Program-made: the position numbers and the translations under genes
The notes under the pieces: generated by a model
Told to the model about the DNA's origin: nothing
The model's database searches: none
The model's input: the letters and a program-made list of their open reading frames with translations, nothing else
Source: an uncultured Collinsella sp.
Lineage (GTDB): Bacteria > Actinomycetota > Coriobacteriia > Coriobacteriales > Coriobacteriaceae
Length of the DNA stretch: 64,000 bases
NCBI GenBank assembly: GCA_958412345.1
Contig: CATYSO010000006.1
Location: 57,149-121,148, forward strand
Direction of reading: 5' to 3'
In this document: in pieces, positions 15,467 through 24,173 of the stretch
Layout of the letters: each line of letters starts with the position of its first letter
How positions within the stretch are numbered: the stretch's first letter is position 1

Positions 15467-15502
15467 ACAAAAAGGGACCCGTCCATTACGGACGGGTCCC
15501 TT
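15467..15502 (-). terminator. Terminator of rpsA
   Basis: Perfect 13-base stem AAGGGACCCGTCC / GGACGGGTCCCTT with a five-base loop, followed on the minus strand by TTTTGTTTT. Lies 25 bases past the S1 stop codon. Confidence 0.88.
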
Positions 15503-15526
15503 CAAACAAGTGATCGTCAAACCGAT

Positions 15527-16693
15527 TTACTCGGCGTCGGTCTCCTCGTCCTTCTTCTCGGAAGGCAGCGGGGTGACCTCGATCTCGACGCCCAGAGTCT
15601 CAGCAGCGGACTTCATGGACAGGGAGATGCGACGACGGTCGAGGTCGATCTCCATGACCTTGACCTGAACCTTGTCGCCCACGTGGGTGACCTGAGAAGG
15701 CTGATCGACGTGCTTGTTGGCCATCTCGGAGATGTGCACCAGGCCCTCGATGCCCTCGCCCAGGTCGACGAAAGCGCCGAACGGGACAAGCTTGGTCACA
15801 GTGCCCTCGACGATAGCGCCGACGGGGTACTTCTTGACCAGTGCGCGCCACGGATCCTCGGTGGTCTGCTTGAGACCGAGGGAGATGCGCTCGCGGTTGA
15901 GGTCGACGTCGAGAACCTCGACCTCGACCTCCTGGCCGACCTTGACAACCTCGGAAGGATGGTTGACGTGGTTCCAGGAGAGCTCGGAAATGTGGATGAG
16001 GCCGTCGATACCGCCGAGGTCGACGAAGGCGCCGAAGTCGACGATGGAGGAAACGGTGCCCTGGAGACGCATGCCAGACTTGAGCTTGGACAGGATCTCG
16101 GAGCGCTCGGCCTTACGGGACTCCTCGAGCACGACGCGACGGGAGAGGACAACGTTGTTGCGGTTGCGGTCCATCTCGATGACGCGGGCCTCGATGCGGG
16201 TGCCCATGTAGGAGGTGAGGTCCTTGACACGACGGAGGTCGACGAGGGAAGCGGGCAGGAAGCCACGCAGGCCGATGTCGAGGATCAGGCCGCCCTTGAC
16301 AACCTCGATAACCTCGCCCTCGACGTTCTCGCCAGAGTTGAACTTCTCCTCGATGCGGTTCCAAGCACGCTCGTACTCGGCACGCTTCTTGGACAGGACC
16401 AGACGACCGTCCTTGTCCTCCTTCTGGAGAACCAGAGCCTCGATGGGATCACCGAGTGCAACGATGTCTGCAGGGTTAGCGTCCTTGCGGATGGACAGCT
16501 CGCGGACCGGGATAACGCCCTCGGACTTGAATCCGATGTCAACGAGCACCTCGTCATGCTCGATCTTAACGACAGTGCCGTTAACGAGATCGCCCTCATC
16601 AAAGTCGGTAATCGTACCGTCGATGAGGTTGTTCATCTCCTCCTCGTTGACATCGTCAAGAGAGAAAATGGACGAGTTCTGAATCTCACTCAA
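15527..16693 (-). CDS. rpsA: 30S ribosomal protein S1 homolog
   Basis: RNA-binding protein assisting translation initiation. The 388 residues contain four S1 OB-fold repeats (about 33-104, 118-186, 203-272, 288-358). The repeats include VNGTVVKIEHDEVLVDIGFKSEG, VDFGAFVDLGGIDGLIHISELSW and VPFGAFVDLGEGIEGLVHISEM. An acidic tail ends EKKDEETDAE. Four repeats is usual for Gram-positive and actinobacterial S1, against six in E. coli. The start is a TTG (16691-16693) with AAGGGG seven bases upstream; no ATG fits the conserved N-terminus. It is monocistronic with a strong terminator. Confidence 0.93.
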   Translation of the reverse strand: MSEIQNSSIFSLDDVNEEEMNNLIDGTITDFDEGDLVNGTVVKIEHDEVLVDIGFKSEGVIPVRELSIRKDANPADIVALGDPIEALVLQKEDKDGRLVLSKKRAEYERAWNRIEEKFNSGENVEGEVIEVVKGGLILDIGLRGFLPASLVDLRRVKDLTSYMGTRIEARVIEMDRNRNNVVLSRRVVLEESRKAERSEILSKLKSGMRLQGTVSSIVDFGAFVDLGGIDGLIHISELSWNHVNHPSEVVKVGQEVEVEVLDVDLNRERISLGLKQTTEDPWRALVKKYPVGAIVEGTVTKLVPFGAFVDLGEGIEGLVHISEMANKHVDQPSQVTHVGDKVQVKVMEIDLDRRRISLSMKSAAETLGVEIEVTPLPSEKKDEETDAE

Positions 16694-17008
16694 AGGTGGA
16701 CCCCTTTCGAACTACGGGGCCCCGATTGCTAGGACCTACAGAAGGGTGCGACAAGCACACAACGTTTAGGAACACTCGGGAGCCGACAGATACTAATGTG
16801 ACGCTTATGCAATCACGTTCGTATAGATTACGGGGAAATTACTTCGATTTCAAGCGCGAACTGCGTTTTTTTACTCGTATGGAGACTTTTTCGCAATCTT
16901 GTGGACGACCGTCTCCGTAAGTTGACGATAGGCCGTTAGGCATACGGCTTTGGGGTAAAGTATCCGGAACCAACGATTCTGGAACGATTTTTCGAGAAAG
17001 GTGCCCGC
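16694..17008. other. Divergent intergenic region between rpsA and a HAD hydrolase
   Basis: About 315 bases, AT-richer than the flanks, expected to hold the rpsA promoter and the promoter of the plus-strand HAD gene. A weak hairpin GGAGAC / GTCTCC spans about 16880-16917. I could not fix a convincing -35/-10 pair for either gene and see no ORF with a ribosome site. Confidence 0.4.
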
Positions 17009-17767
17009 GTGCTCAAAGCAGTCGTTTTCGATATGGACGAGACGCTTCTTAGCATCAACCTCAACGCGTTCATCCTTCGCTATTTTAAGGATGTCTCGTC
17101 GATGCTCGCGGATATCGGGCGCCGCAGCCGCGGTGGCACGATGGCACGCCTCGGCACCATCTTGGTCGACCTCAACGCCAACCGCCGAAGCGGCACGGAC
17201 AACCGCACCAATCTTGAGTTTTACCGCACCGAGGTCGAGCGCAGGTGCGGCATCTGCCTCTCCGATCCTATCATCTACGAGGCATTTACCTACTACGAGC
17301 GTGAGGTGCTGCCGCACAAGAACGACGACACGATCAACGCGAAGGCCATGCCCGGCGCGCATGCCGCACTTCAGGCCGTGCAGGACGCAGGCCTGCGCTG
17401 TGCGCTTTTTACGAACCCCAGTTTTCCCCAGGGCGCCATCGAGTGCCGCATGGGTTGGGGCGAACTAACCGACGCGCCTTTTGAACTCGTGACACACATG
17501 GGCAACGCCACCCGCTGCAAGCCCGACGCTACGTATTATCTTGAGCAGCTGCAGGTCATGGGGCTCGAGCCGCGCGAGGTCCTTATGGTGGGCAACGACC
17601 CCAAGCGCGACTTCCCCAGCCCCGATTGCGGCATCCAAACCGCCTACGTCGGCCAGGGAAAGCCCGGACGCGCCACCTGGCGCGGCACCATGGAAGACTT
17701 CGCCCGCGACTTCAACGCCGTAGTAGAAGCCTTCTACGAACACCAAGTAGCCGACGAACTGTCTTAA
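17009..17767 (+). CDS. HAD-superfamily hydrolase
   Basis: Phosphatase-type protein of 252 aa. Motif I is VVFDMDETLLS (5-15, nucleophile D8 and acid D10). Motif II is CALFTNPSF, the lysine of motif III is in CKPDATYY, and motif IV is VLMVGNDPKRDF. An alpha-helical cap lies between motifs I and II. The start is a GTG at 17009 with GAGAAAGG seven bases upstream. Substrate unknown. Its stop overlaps the stop of the convergent cysteine desulfidase-type gene by four bases. Confidence 0.85.
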   Translation: MLKAVVFDMDETLLSINLNAFILRYFKDVSSMLADIGRRSRGGTMARLGTILVDLNANRRSGTDNRTNLEFYRTEVERRCGICLSDPIIYEAFTYYEREVLPHKNDDTINAKAMPGAHAALQAVQDAGLRCALFTNPSFPQGAIECRMGWGELTDAPFELVTHMGNATRCKPDATYYLEQLQVMGLEPREVLMVGNDPKRDFPSPDCGIQTAYVGQGKPGRATWRGTMEDFARDFNAVVEAFYEHQVADELS

Positions 17768-19083
17768 CAGACTCGAGTCTTGCCGATCATGATGTTGAGG
17801 ATCTCGACGTCGGTGTCCTTCATGCCCACGCGGCCCACGTAGCCCATGCTAGCAATCGTCTGCTCGACGGTATCCTGGATCAAACCCTCGCCGGCACGGA
17901 AGCCACGCCCCTGCATGGCCATATCATGTCCCAGAATCGCCGCATCGACGGCAGCCGAAATCTTGGCGGCACAGCTCGCCTTGGCGCCATCGCACACGAT
18001 GCCGCCAACGTTACCGAGCGTGTTCGAAACCGTCGCGCCAATCTGCTCGCGCGTGCCACCGCACAGCCAGGTAATCGCAGCGCCGGCGCCGCACGCGGCG
18101 CAGATAGCACCGCAAAACGCCGAGAGCGCACCAATATAGCTCTTGATATGCACGGCGATAAGATCGGACAGCATCACGGCGCGCACCAGGCGCTCATGGT
18201 CGCAGCGCAGGTATTCGGCATACTCCATGACGGGCAAGGCGCAGGTAATGCCCTGGTTGCCCGAACCGCACACGATGGCGACCGGCAGCGCGCAGCCGTT
18301 CATGCGGGCGTCGGACCCGGCGGCCGCACGGGCACGGGCACGGCAGGCGACGTCATCGGCACGAGCGCCCAGCAGCGTACGGCCCACCTCGGCGCCCCAA
18401 GCGTGCGCGAGGCCCTCGGCACTGATCGCGCCGTTCAGCTCAATCTGACGTTCAACGGCAGCGCGAGCGCCCTCAATGTCGCCGTCCTCGATAAAGTCGA
18501 TGATGGACTCAATCGACATGGGCGTGTCGGCCTTATCCGCCGCCCGCTCAGCCACCACGCGCTCGGCGCAGGCGGCGCACTCCCCCGCCGACTTGCCGCA
18601 CACCGGAATACCGTCGAGCGTATGGCACGTGACATTGGTGTGGTGGTCGGTAATCTCGACGACTGCGGTATGGCCCCCGGCCGTGGCGGTCACCTTGATG
18701 TAGAGGTTGGGCACACCCTCGACAAGCGACACATCGCAGTAGCCGGCGTCGGCGAGGAGCTCGGCCACACGAGCGCGGTCTTCATCGTTAACGCTCTCGA
18801 GCACCTCAAGCGCGCTCTTAGCGTCGCCGCCCACGGCACCCAGCACGGCCGCGGCCTCAATACCGTGCATACCGCCCGAGTTGGGCACGGTCACGCTCTT
18901 AACGTTCTTGATGATGTTGCCCGAGCAGGCAACGTCCATATGATCGGGTTCGCAACCGAGCGTCTGGCTCGCCAACGCCGCTGCATAGGCAACGGCAATA
19001 GGCTCGGTGCAGCCGAGCGCACAGACAAGCTCGCGGTTCAAAACATCGCAAAACGCGGCATCACGAAGGGAATCGGTAGGCAT
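17764..19083 (-). CDS. cyuA: L-cysteine desulfidase / UPF0597 family (CyuA/YhaM-like)
   Basis: Fe-S enzyme of 439 aa related to the alpha chain of L-serine dehydratase. The family degrades L-cysteine to pyruvate, ammonia and sulfide under anaerobic conditions. Cluster-binding cysteines are seen in LGCTEPIAVAYAAA (25-38), CGSGNQGITCALPV and the late CDGAKASCAAKI motif. SGNIIKNVKSVTVPNSGG is the substrate loop. ATG at 19083 follows AGGAG by six bases. Divergent from rpiB. The assignment to cysteine rather than serine is by subfamily and is not certain. Confidence 0.85.
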   Translation of the reverse strand: MPTDSLRDAAFCDVLNRELVCALGCTEPIAVAYAAALASQTLGCEPDHMDVACSGNIIKNVKSVTVPNSGGMHGIEAAAVLGAVGGDAKSALEVLESVNDEDRARVAELLADAGYCDVSLVEGVPNLYIKVTATAGGHTAVVEITDHHTNVTCHTLDGIPVCGKSAGECAACAERVVAERAADKADTPMSIESIIDFIEDGDIEGARAAVERQIELNGAISAEGLAHAWGAEVGRTLLGARADDVACRARARAAAGSDARMNGCALPVAIVCGSGNQGITCALPVMEYAEYLRCDHERLVRAVMLSDLIAVHIKSYIGALSAFCGAICAACGAGAAITWLCGGTREQIGATVSNTLGNVGGIVCDGAKASCAAKISAAVDAAILGHDMAMQGRGFRAGEGLIQDTVEQTIASMGYVGRVGMKDTDVEILNIMIGKTRVC

Positions 19084-19355
19084 AGGTATCTCCTGCTTGC
19101 ATAACGGGCTGGTCTCTCAAAAATAATTAGCTCTTCTATTTGATAACAATGCATCAAAAACCGCAACCATGGTTCCGGCGGACGGCGCTCAAGCACAAAC
19201 TGGCGGCATTCATTCATGAAAAGCGGGTCTTGTTGCCTGCTAAAGCGTTTGATCAAAAAACGCCCGAGCGTTTACACAAAAGTCGCGCTATCATGCAGTC
19301 GAACGCGGTAAACACCTTTAGCATTTGCGCCGCACAGACCAGAGAGGAACCATCT

Positions 19356-19823
19356 ATGAAGATCGGTATCGGTAACGACCACGCCGCCGTCGAGCTCAAG
19401 AACATCATTTCCGAGCACCTGAAGGAGCGCGGCTGCGAGGTCGTGAACTTTGGCACCGACACCTCCGAGAGCTTTGACTACCCCATCGCCGGCTACAAGG
19501 TGGGTAAGGCCGTTGCCAACGGCGACGTCGACCTGGGCATCCTGATCTGCGGTACCGGCGTCGGGATCAGCCTGGCTGCCAACAAGGTCGAGGGCGTACG
19601 CGCCGTCGTGTGCTCCGAGCCCTTCAGCGCCAAGCTCTCCCGTATGCACAACAACACCAACGTGCTCGCCTTTGGCGCCCGCGTCGTTGGCTCCGAGCTC
19701 GCTAAGATGATCGTCGACGAGTGGCTCGACGCCGAGTTCGAGGGCGGCCGTCACGAGCGTCGCGTTAACCTCCTCAACGAGATCGACCAGACCCGCGGCC
19801 TTAAGATCGTCGACGAAGCCTAA
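19356..19823 (+). CDS. rpiB: Ribose-5-phosphate isomerase B
   Basis: Interconverts ribose 5-phosphate and ribulose 5-phosphate in the pentose phosphate pathway. The 155-aa protein has MKIGIGNDHAAVELK, the catalytic Cys65 in ILICGTGVGISLAANK, and SRMHNNTNVLAFGARVVG, all diagnostic of RpiB/LacAB. The ATG at 19356 follows AGAGAGGA; an in-frame extension back to 19140 has no ribosome site and low-complexity sequence. Terminated by a strong hairpin 27 bases past the stop. Confidence 0.93.
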   Translation: MKIGIGNDHAAVELKNIISEHLKERGCEVVNFGTDTSESFDYPIAGYKVGKAVANGDVDLGILICGTGVGISLAANKVEGVRAVVCSEPFSAKLSRMHNNTNVLAFGARVVGSELAKMIVDEWLDAEFEGGRHERRVNLLNEIDQTRGLKIVDEA

Positions 19824-19850
19824 AGACTTACAACGCCATACGCTAACGAC

Positions 19851-19895
19851 AGCCCCCGCCTGGAATGCACGCACATTCCAGGCGGGGGCTCTTTA
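19851..19895 (+). terminator. Terminator of rpiB
   Basis: Perfect 17-base stem AGCCCCCGCCTGGAATG / CATTCCAGGCGGGGGCT with a six-base loop, followed by CTTT on the plus strand. Confidence 0.8.
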
Positions 19896-19932
19896 GTAGA
19901 TTTGTGAGCGTTTACCAAAAACCTGTTGGGAT

Positions 19933-19967
19933 AAAAAGGGCGCCGCGGATGGAGTTCCGCGGCGCCC
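19933..19967 (-). terminator. Terminator of ndk
   Basis: Perfect 12-base stem GGGCGCCGCGGA / TCCGCGGCGCCC, followed on the minus strand by TTTTT. Confidence 0.88.
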
Positions 19968-20005
19968 AAGCCACACGCTAACAGCTTTAAGGAGTCAAAG
20001 CTGGT

Positions 20006-20410
20006 TTAGCCAAAGAAGCGCTTGATCTCAATCTCGGCGTTCTCCAGGCAGTCGGAGCCGTGGATCACGTTGGCGTTGACATCGACGGCAAAGTCGCCGC
20101 GGATGGTACCAGGAGCAGCGTCAAGCGGATTAGTAGCGCCCATGAGGGTGCGCATCTTAGCAACAGCGGAGAGACCGGAAACGACCATCTTGACGACCGG
20201 ACCGCTCGTCATAAAGTCGCACAGACCGCCAAAGAAGGGCTTGTCGGCCAGATGAGCGTAGTGCTCCTCGACGGTGGCGCGCTCGAGCGTGGTCATCTCC
20301 ATGCGCTCGATGACAAGGCCGCTGCGCTCAATGCGAGCAACGATCTCGCCGATCTTGCGGTCGCGCACAGCGTCGGGCTTAATCATGATGAAGGTCTTCT
20401 CGATAGCCAT
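20006..20410 (-). CDS. ndk: Nucleoside diphosphate kinase
   Basis: Transfers the terminal phosphate of ATP to nucleoside diphosphates through a phosphohistidine. The 134-aa protein begins MAIEKTFIMIKPDAV and carries the active-site H117 in NVIHGSD. GATNPLDAAPGTIRGD is the conserved nucleotide loop. ATG at 20408-20410 follows GAAAGG by seven bases; upstream in-frame sequence is leader. It is monocistronic with its own terminator. Confidence 0.95.
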   Translation of the reverse strand: MAIEKTFIMIKPDAVRDRKIGEIVARIERSGLVIERMEMTTLERATVEEHYAHLADKPFFGGLCDFMTSGPVVKMVVSGLSAVAKMRTLMGATNPLDAAPGTIRGDFAVDVNANVIHGSDCLENAEIEIKRFFG

Positions 20411-20787
20411 AAGGTAGCCTTTCAAGTAGGTTCGCGCGTGCCCAAGTCCCATTCCGGCACCCGCCTGGACTGCATCGTAACAGAGTTCTAGCTGCAGTTA
20501 AACAAAAAGCCGTTTATTGAAGCGTTATTATTAATTGAAGCGCTCCATATGTGTCACTTCTGTTCCGAAGCCCGACTAGAGTACCATCCGCCCCACTTCC
20601 AACTGCAACGAACAGAACGGACGGTCGATTGCCGCCCGTGAACGCACCCCCATCACAACCTGCCCAAAGGTCCTACAAAAGTTCTCGACAAGCTCCTTCC
20701 TTCCCTATAACAAAACGGGCGCCCACCGTAGCGAGCACCCGTAAAGGCAAGATATGATGAACGCACCAGACAGACGCATCCTATAAG
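20411..20787. other. Intergenic region between ndk and argH
   Basis: About 377 bases. On the minus strand a possible ndk promoter has -10 TACGAT (20474-20479) and -35 TTTAAC (20497-20502). Two direct copies of ATTGAAGCG with an 18-base period (20516-20524 and 20534-20542) lie just upstream and may be a regulator site. The argH terminator is at 20711-20742. I see no coding sequence. Confidence 0.45.
20711..20742 (-). terminator. Probable terminator of argH
   Basis: Eight-base stem ACGGGTGC / GCGCCCGT with one wobble pair, followed on the minus strand by TTTTGTT, 46 bases past the argH stop. Confidence 0.6.
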
Positions 20788-22218
20788 CTAATTAGCTCCG
20801 TGGCCCATCTCGACGACCTTGGTCAACGAGCCAAACACACCTTCGTCGGCAACGAGCTGTGCCTCGGCACGCTGCAGCTGCACGGCAACGGCGGCAGGGG
20901 CGGTACCGCCCTCGGTCGTGCGCGCGGCGACAATCGACGGGATGTCGAGCGCCTCGGTAATATCGCGCTCAAAGAGCGGGCTTGCCTCCTGGAACACCTC
21001 AAACGGCAGGTCCTCAAGATTGCAGCCGCGCTTCTCACACATCAGGACCAGATGGCCCACCACGGCATGCGCCTCACGGAACGGCAGGCCACGCTTGGCC
21101 AGGTAATCGGCAACATCGGTAGCGGCAAGGTGCCCCACGCCGCACTCGCGAGCCATGGCATCCTCGTTGACGGTCCAAGTCGAAATCATACCGGCCATAA
21201 CCGACAGGCACTGCATGAGCGTATGGGCGGTATCGAGCGCGCCCTCCTTGTCCTCCTGCAAGTCCTTGTTATATGCGAGTGGCAGGCCCTTCATGGTCAC
21301 GAGCAGCTGCACCAGGTTGCCATACACACGGCCGCTCTTGCCGCGGATAAGCTCGGCAAAGTCGGGATTCTTCTTCTGCGGCATGATGGACGAGCCGGTG
21401 GAGTAGGAGTCGGAAAGCGTGATGAAGCCAAATTCGGAGCTCGACCACAGCACGATCTCCTCGGAAAGACGCGACAGATGCATGGCCATGACGGAGCCGG
21501 CGTAATGCAGATCGAGCAGGAAATCACGGTCGGAAACCGCATCGAGCGAGTTGGGAATCACACCCGCAAAGCCAAGCTCGGCAGCCGTCATCTGGCGATC
21601 GAGCGGATAGCTCGTACCGGCAAGCGCGGCAGCCCCCAGCGGGCAGTTGTCGGCGGCATCAAAGGCGGCCTTCAGGCGTGTAAAGTCGCGCGCGAACATC
21701 CAGGAATACGCCAGCAGATGATGTGACAGCAGCACGGGCTGAGCATGCTGCATGTGCGTGTAGCCCGGCAGAATCACCTTGTCGTACTTCTTGGCCGCAT
21801 CCACCAGCACATGGCGCAACTGCAGGTTGGCCTCCATGAGCTCCTTGGCCAACGCCTTGACGCCCAGGCGCGTATCGGTCGCCACCTGGTCGTTGCGCGA
21901 ACGCCCGGTATGCAAGCGCTTACCGGCCTCGCCGATACGGCGCGTCAGCTCGCTCTCGATGGACATATGAATGTCCTCATCGTTGATATCGAAGGTGAAG
22001 TTGCCGGCATCGATATCCTGCTCGATTCCGGTCAGGCCCTCGGCAATCGCCTGCTCGTCCCCGGCACTGATGATGCCCTGGGCCGCCAGCATCTTGGCAT
22101 GCGCCTTAGAACCGGCGATATCCTGCTTATAGAGATGTTTGTCGACCGGCAGCGACGCGCCAAACTCCTGCGTGACCTCGGCCACTCCCGCCTCAAAACG
22201 ACCGCCCCAAAGAGCCAT
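20788..22218 (-). CDS. argH: Argininosuccinate lyase
   Basis: Last step of arginine synthesis, splitting argininosuccinate into arginine and fumarate. The 476-aa protein has the fumarase-superfamily signature GSSIMPQKKNPDFAEL, and SRNDQVATDTRL and GYTHMQHAQPVLLSHHL for the active site. ATG at 22216-22218 (MALWGGRFE) follows AGGGGA by seven bases; in-frame upstream residues do not match the family. argG lies upstream on the same strand but is separated by a terminator and a small ORF, so argH probably has its own promoter. Confidence 0.95.
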   Translation of the reverse strand: MALWGGRFEAGVAEVTQEFGASLPVDKHLYKQDIAGSKAHAKMLAAQGIISAGDEQAIAEGLTGIEQDIDAGNFTFDINDEDIHMSIESELTRRIGEAGKRLHTGRSRNDQVATDTRLGVKALAKELMEANLQLRHVLVDAAKKYDKVILPGYTHMQHAQPVLLSHHLLAYSWMFARDFTRLKAAFDAADNCPLGAAALAGTSYPLDRQMTAAELGFAGVIPNSLDAVSDRDFLLDLHYAGSVMAMHLSRLSEEIVLWSSSEFGFITLSDSYSTGSSIMPQKKNPDFAELIRGKSGRVYGNLVQLLVTMKGLPLAYNKDLQEDKEGALDTAHTLMQCLSVMAGMISTWTVNEDAMARECGVGHLAATDVADYLAKRGLPFREAHAVVGHLVLMCEKRGCNLEDLPFEVFQEASPLFERDITEALDIPSIVAARTTEGGTAPAAVAVQLQRAEAQLVADEGVFGSLTKVVEMGHGAN

Positions 22219-22336
22219 GGAACCGTCCCCTTTCTCCAAATACCAAAACAAGCGCCCAAAGCAATGCGCCCTGTCGCTAAAGCGATTTTTCAACCGCTAG
22301 TTTTACACATTCCCCACCGTGCGCGGGGCCATGTAG

Positions 22337-22507
22337 CTAATTTGCAAAGAAGTGACGCACCATGCACTTGGCACCCAACGTCTCCCTCCGGATATTGCCT
22401 TGCGAACCATCGATCCAGGCCTTCAGGCTCATAGGAACGTCCTCGACCTTTGCAGTATCGAACTCGGGCGCGAGGGCAAGTAAGGCATGCGCGATAGCAT
22501 TGAACAT
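22337..22507 (-). CDS. Small protein of 56 residues between argG and argH
   Basis: A short ORF missed by length cut-offs. It has an ATG at 22505-22507 with GAGGAG eight bases upstream and a stop at 22337-22339. The product begins MFNAIAHALLALAPEFD and ends KCMVRHFFAN. The first half is an amphipathic helix with acidic residues, the second half is basic with one cysteine. Codons fit the host. I do not recognise a family. The strong ribosome site and host-like codon use argue it is real; it could be co-transcribed with argH. Confidence 0.55.
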   Translation of the reverse strand: MFNAIAHALLALAPEFDTAKVEDVPMSLKAWIDGSQGNIRRETLGAKCMVRHFFAN

Positions 22508-22552
22508 AATGGATACTCCTCAGATATATATAGGCACAGAGCCGTCAAATTG

Positions 22553-22589
22553 ATAGAAAGAGCCCCGCCGGACAACCCCGGCGGGGCTC
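22553..22589 (-). terminator. Terminator downstream of argG
   Basis: Perfect 12-base stem GAGCCCCGCCGG / CCGGCGGGGCTC with a six-base loop, followed on the minus strand by TTTCTAT. It separates argG from the small ORF and argH. Confidence 0.75.
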
Positions 22590-22742
22590 GGACTCAGCCG
22601 CAGACGCGGCATCATATATGCGGGCGGAACGTAGGGGCCACCGATGTTAAGAAGTGTCAGCAAGCATAACGAAAGGTAGGGACCCCGTGCGCCCGTTTTG
22701 TATCACGCGGATGGGCCGCGCGGATACCAAGGGAAGGAGGCG

Positions 22743-23969
22743 CTAGGCCTGGGCGGCAGCGGAGCTGGGACCCTGGACCTTTGCCCACGTCTTGAGCGAC
22801 AGCGTATCGATCTCGATAAAGCCGGCACTGGCCTTCTCGTCAAACGTGGTGTCGCGGTCGTAGGTAGCCAGACCGTAGTCATAGAGGCTGAAGGGGCTCT
22901 TGCGGCCGGCGACATGGCAGTTGCCCTTAAAGAACTTCAGACGGACGGTACCGGTCACGAACTTCTGGGTGTCAGCCATAAAGGCATCGAGCGCGTTTTT
23001 GAGCGGGCTGTACCACTGGCCGTTGTACACGGCGGTGGCCCAATCCTGCTCAAGCTTGATCTTGGCCTTGAGCAGGTCACCCTCGACGCAAATGTCCTCA
23101 AGCGCCTTGTGGGCGGTGATGAGCGTCAGGGCGCCGGGAACCTCATAGCACTCGCGGCTCTTGAGGCCCACCAGACGGTCCTCGACCAGGTCGAGACGGC
23201 CAAAGCCGTTGTCGCCGGAGATCTTGTTGAGTGCGATGACGATTTCGGAGAGCTTCATCTTCTTGCCGTCGACGGCGACGGGTTTGCCGGCCTCAAACTC
23301 AATCTCGGTGTAGGTCGGGGTGTCGGGCGTGTCCTCGGGGTTCTTGGTCATAACCCAAGCGTCGTCGAGCGGCTCGTTCCAGGGATCCTCCAGGTGACCG
23401 CACTCGATGGCGCGACCCCACAGGTTGTCGTCGATGGAGTAGGGGTTGTCGTTGGCACCCTCGGGAACCGGCACGTTGTGGGCATGTGCGTAGGCAACCT
23501 CGTCGGGACGGCACTTCAGGTCCCACTCGCGAACCGGGGCGATAACCTTGAGCTCGGGGTCGAGGGCCTTGACGGCAGCCTCAAAACGAACCTGGTCGTT
23601 ACCCTTGCCGGTGCAGCCGTGGGCGACGTAGGTCGCGCCAAACTCATGGGCGACCTCGACAAGCTTCTTGGCAAGCAGCGGGCGGGACAGAGCGGAGAGC
23701 AGCGGGTACTTATTCTCGTACATGGAGTTGGCGGCGATGGCCTTGGTCAGGAACTCATCGGAGAACTCGTCGCGCAGATCGAGCACCTGGCAATCGAGAA
23801 CGCCCAAGTCGAGCGCCTTCTGCTTCTTGGCATCCAGGCCGGTCTCCTCCTGGCCCACGTTGCCGCAGACACAAACGACATCGAGATTCTTCTCGTCCTG
23901 GAGCCACTTGACACATACGGATGTATCAAGACCACCGGAATATGCGAGAACGACTTTTTCCTTGCTCAT
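22743..23969 (-). CDS. argG: Argininosuccinate synthase
   Basis: Condenses citrulline and aspartate with ATP. The 408-aa protein begins MSKEKVVLAYSGGLDTSVCV, containing the PP-loop AYSGGLDTS. GCTGKGNDQVRFE (about 117-129) is the second signature. ATG at 23967-23969 follows AAAGGAAA. It is preceded by a 200-base leader that encodes an arginine-rich peptide and an intrinsic terminator. This suggests control by ribosome-mediated attenuation in response to arginyl-tRNA supply. Confidence 0.95.
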   Translation of the reverse strand: MSKEKVVLAYSGGLDTSVCVKWLQDEKNLDVVCVCGNVGQEETGLDAKKQKALDLGVLDCQVLDLRDEFSDEFLTKAIAANSMYENKYPLLSALSRPLLAKKLVEVAHEFGATYVAHGCTGKGNDQVRFEAAVKALDPELKVIAPVREWDLKCRPDEVAYAHAHNVPVPEGANDNPYSIDDNLWGRAIECGHLEDPWNEPLDDAWVMTKNPEDTPDTPTYTEIEFEAGKPVAVDGKKMKLSEIVIALNKISGDNGFGRLDLVEDRLVGLKSRECYEVPGALTLITAHKALEDICVEGDLLKAKIKLEQDWATAVYNGQWYSPLKNALDAFMADTQKFVTGTVRLKFFKGNCHVAGRKSPFSLYDYGLATYDRDTTFDEKASAGFIEIDTLSLKTWAKVQGPSSAAAQA

Positions 23970-24019
23970 GGCTGTTTCCTTTCGCCCTTGGTAGCTAATT
24001 AGAACATCGGTCAGTTGCA

Positions 24020-24134
24020 AGTCATTTCGAGGTCAAATACCGTGCAATATCAGGTTAAATAGCAAAAAGCAGCACAACATGCCCTAGAAACATGCGTCTA
24101 TGTCGTGCTAAAACCCAACGACCTCAAAATGACT
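24020..24134 (-). repeat. Outer inverted repeat of the argG leader
   Basis: 15-base arms at 24020-24034 and 24120-24134, core GAGGTC with ATTT, one mismatch. They enclose the argG leader terminator. The downstream arm is only made if the polymerase passes the terminator, so it may stabilise or protect the read-through RNA rather than decide termination. Confidence 0.6.
24064..24109 (-). terminator. Attenuator terminator in the argG leader
   Basis: Minus strand AGCACGACAT (24100-24109) pairs with ATGTTGTGCT (24071-24080), ten pairs with one wobble, followed by GC and TTTTT (24064-24068). It lies between the leader peptide stop and argG. Its upstream arm can instead pair, through ACGAC, with GTCGT at 24118-24122, which would prevent termination. 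Confidence 0.65.
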
Positions 24135-24166
24135 CTGTTGAGGCGTTACGCCCCATACGGACAGAG
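24117..24166 (-). promoter_or_regulatory. Alternative hairpins of the argG attenuator
   Basis: Two mutually exclusive structures follow the leader peptide stop. Hairpin 1 pairs CTCTGT (24161-24166) with ACAGAG (24133-24138), enclosing GGGGCG / CGCCTC. Hairpin 2 pairs AACGCCTCAA (24138-24147) with TTGAGGTCGTT (24117-24127), ten pairs with one bulge. Hairpin 2 uses sequence of hairpin 1 and of the anti-terminator arm, the logic expected of ribosome-mediated attenuation. Confidence 0.5.
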
Positions 24167-24173
24167 ACGATTA

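Noticed and set aside
17764..17767. Four-base overlap of two stop codons (HAD gene and cyuA-type gene) as a frameshift
   Set aside because: Both proteins end normally for their families; the convergent overlap is simple compactness.
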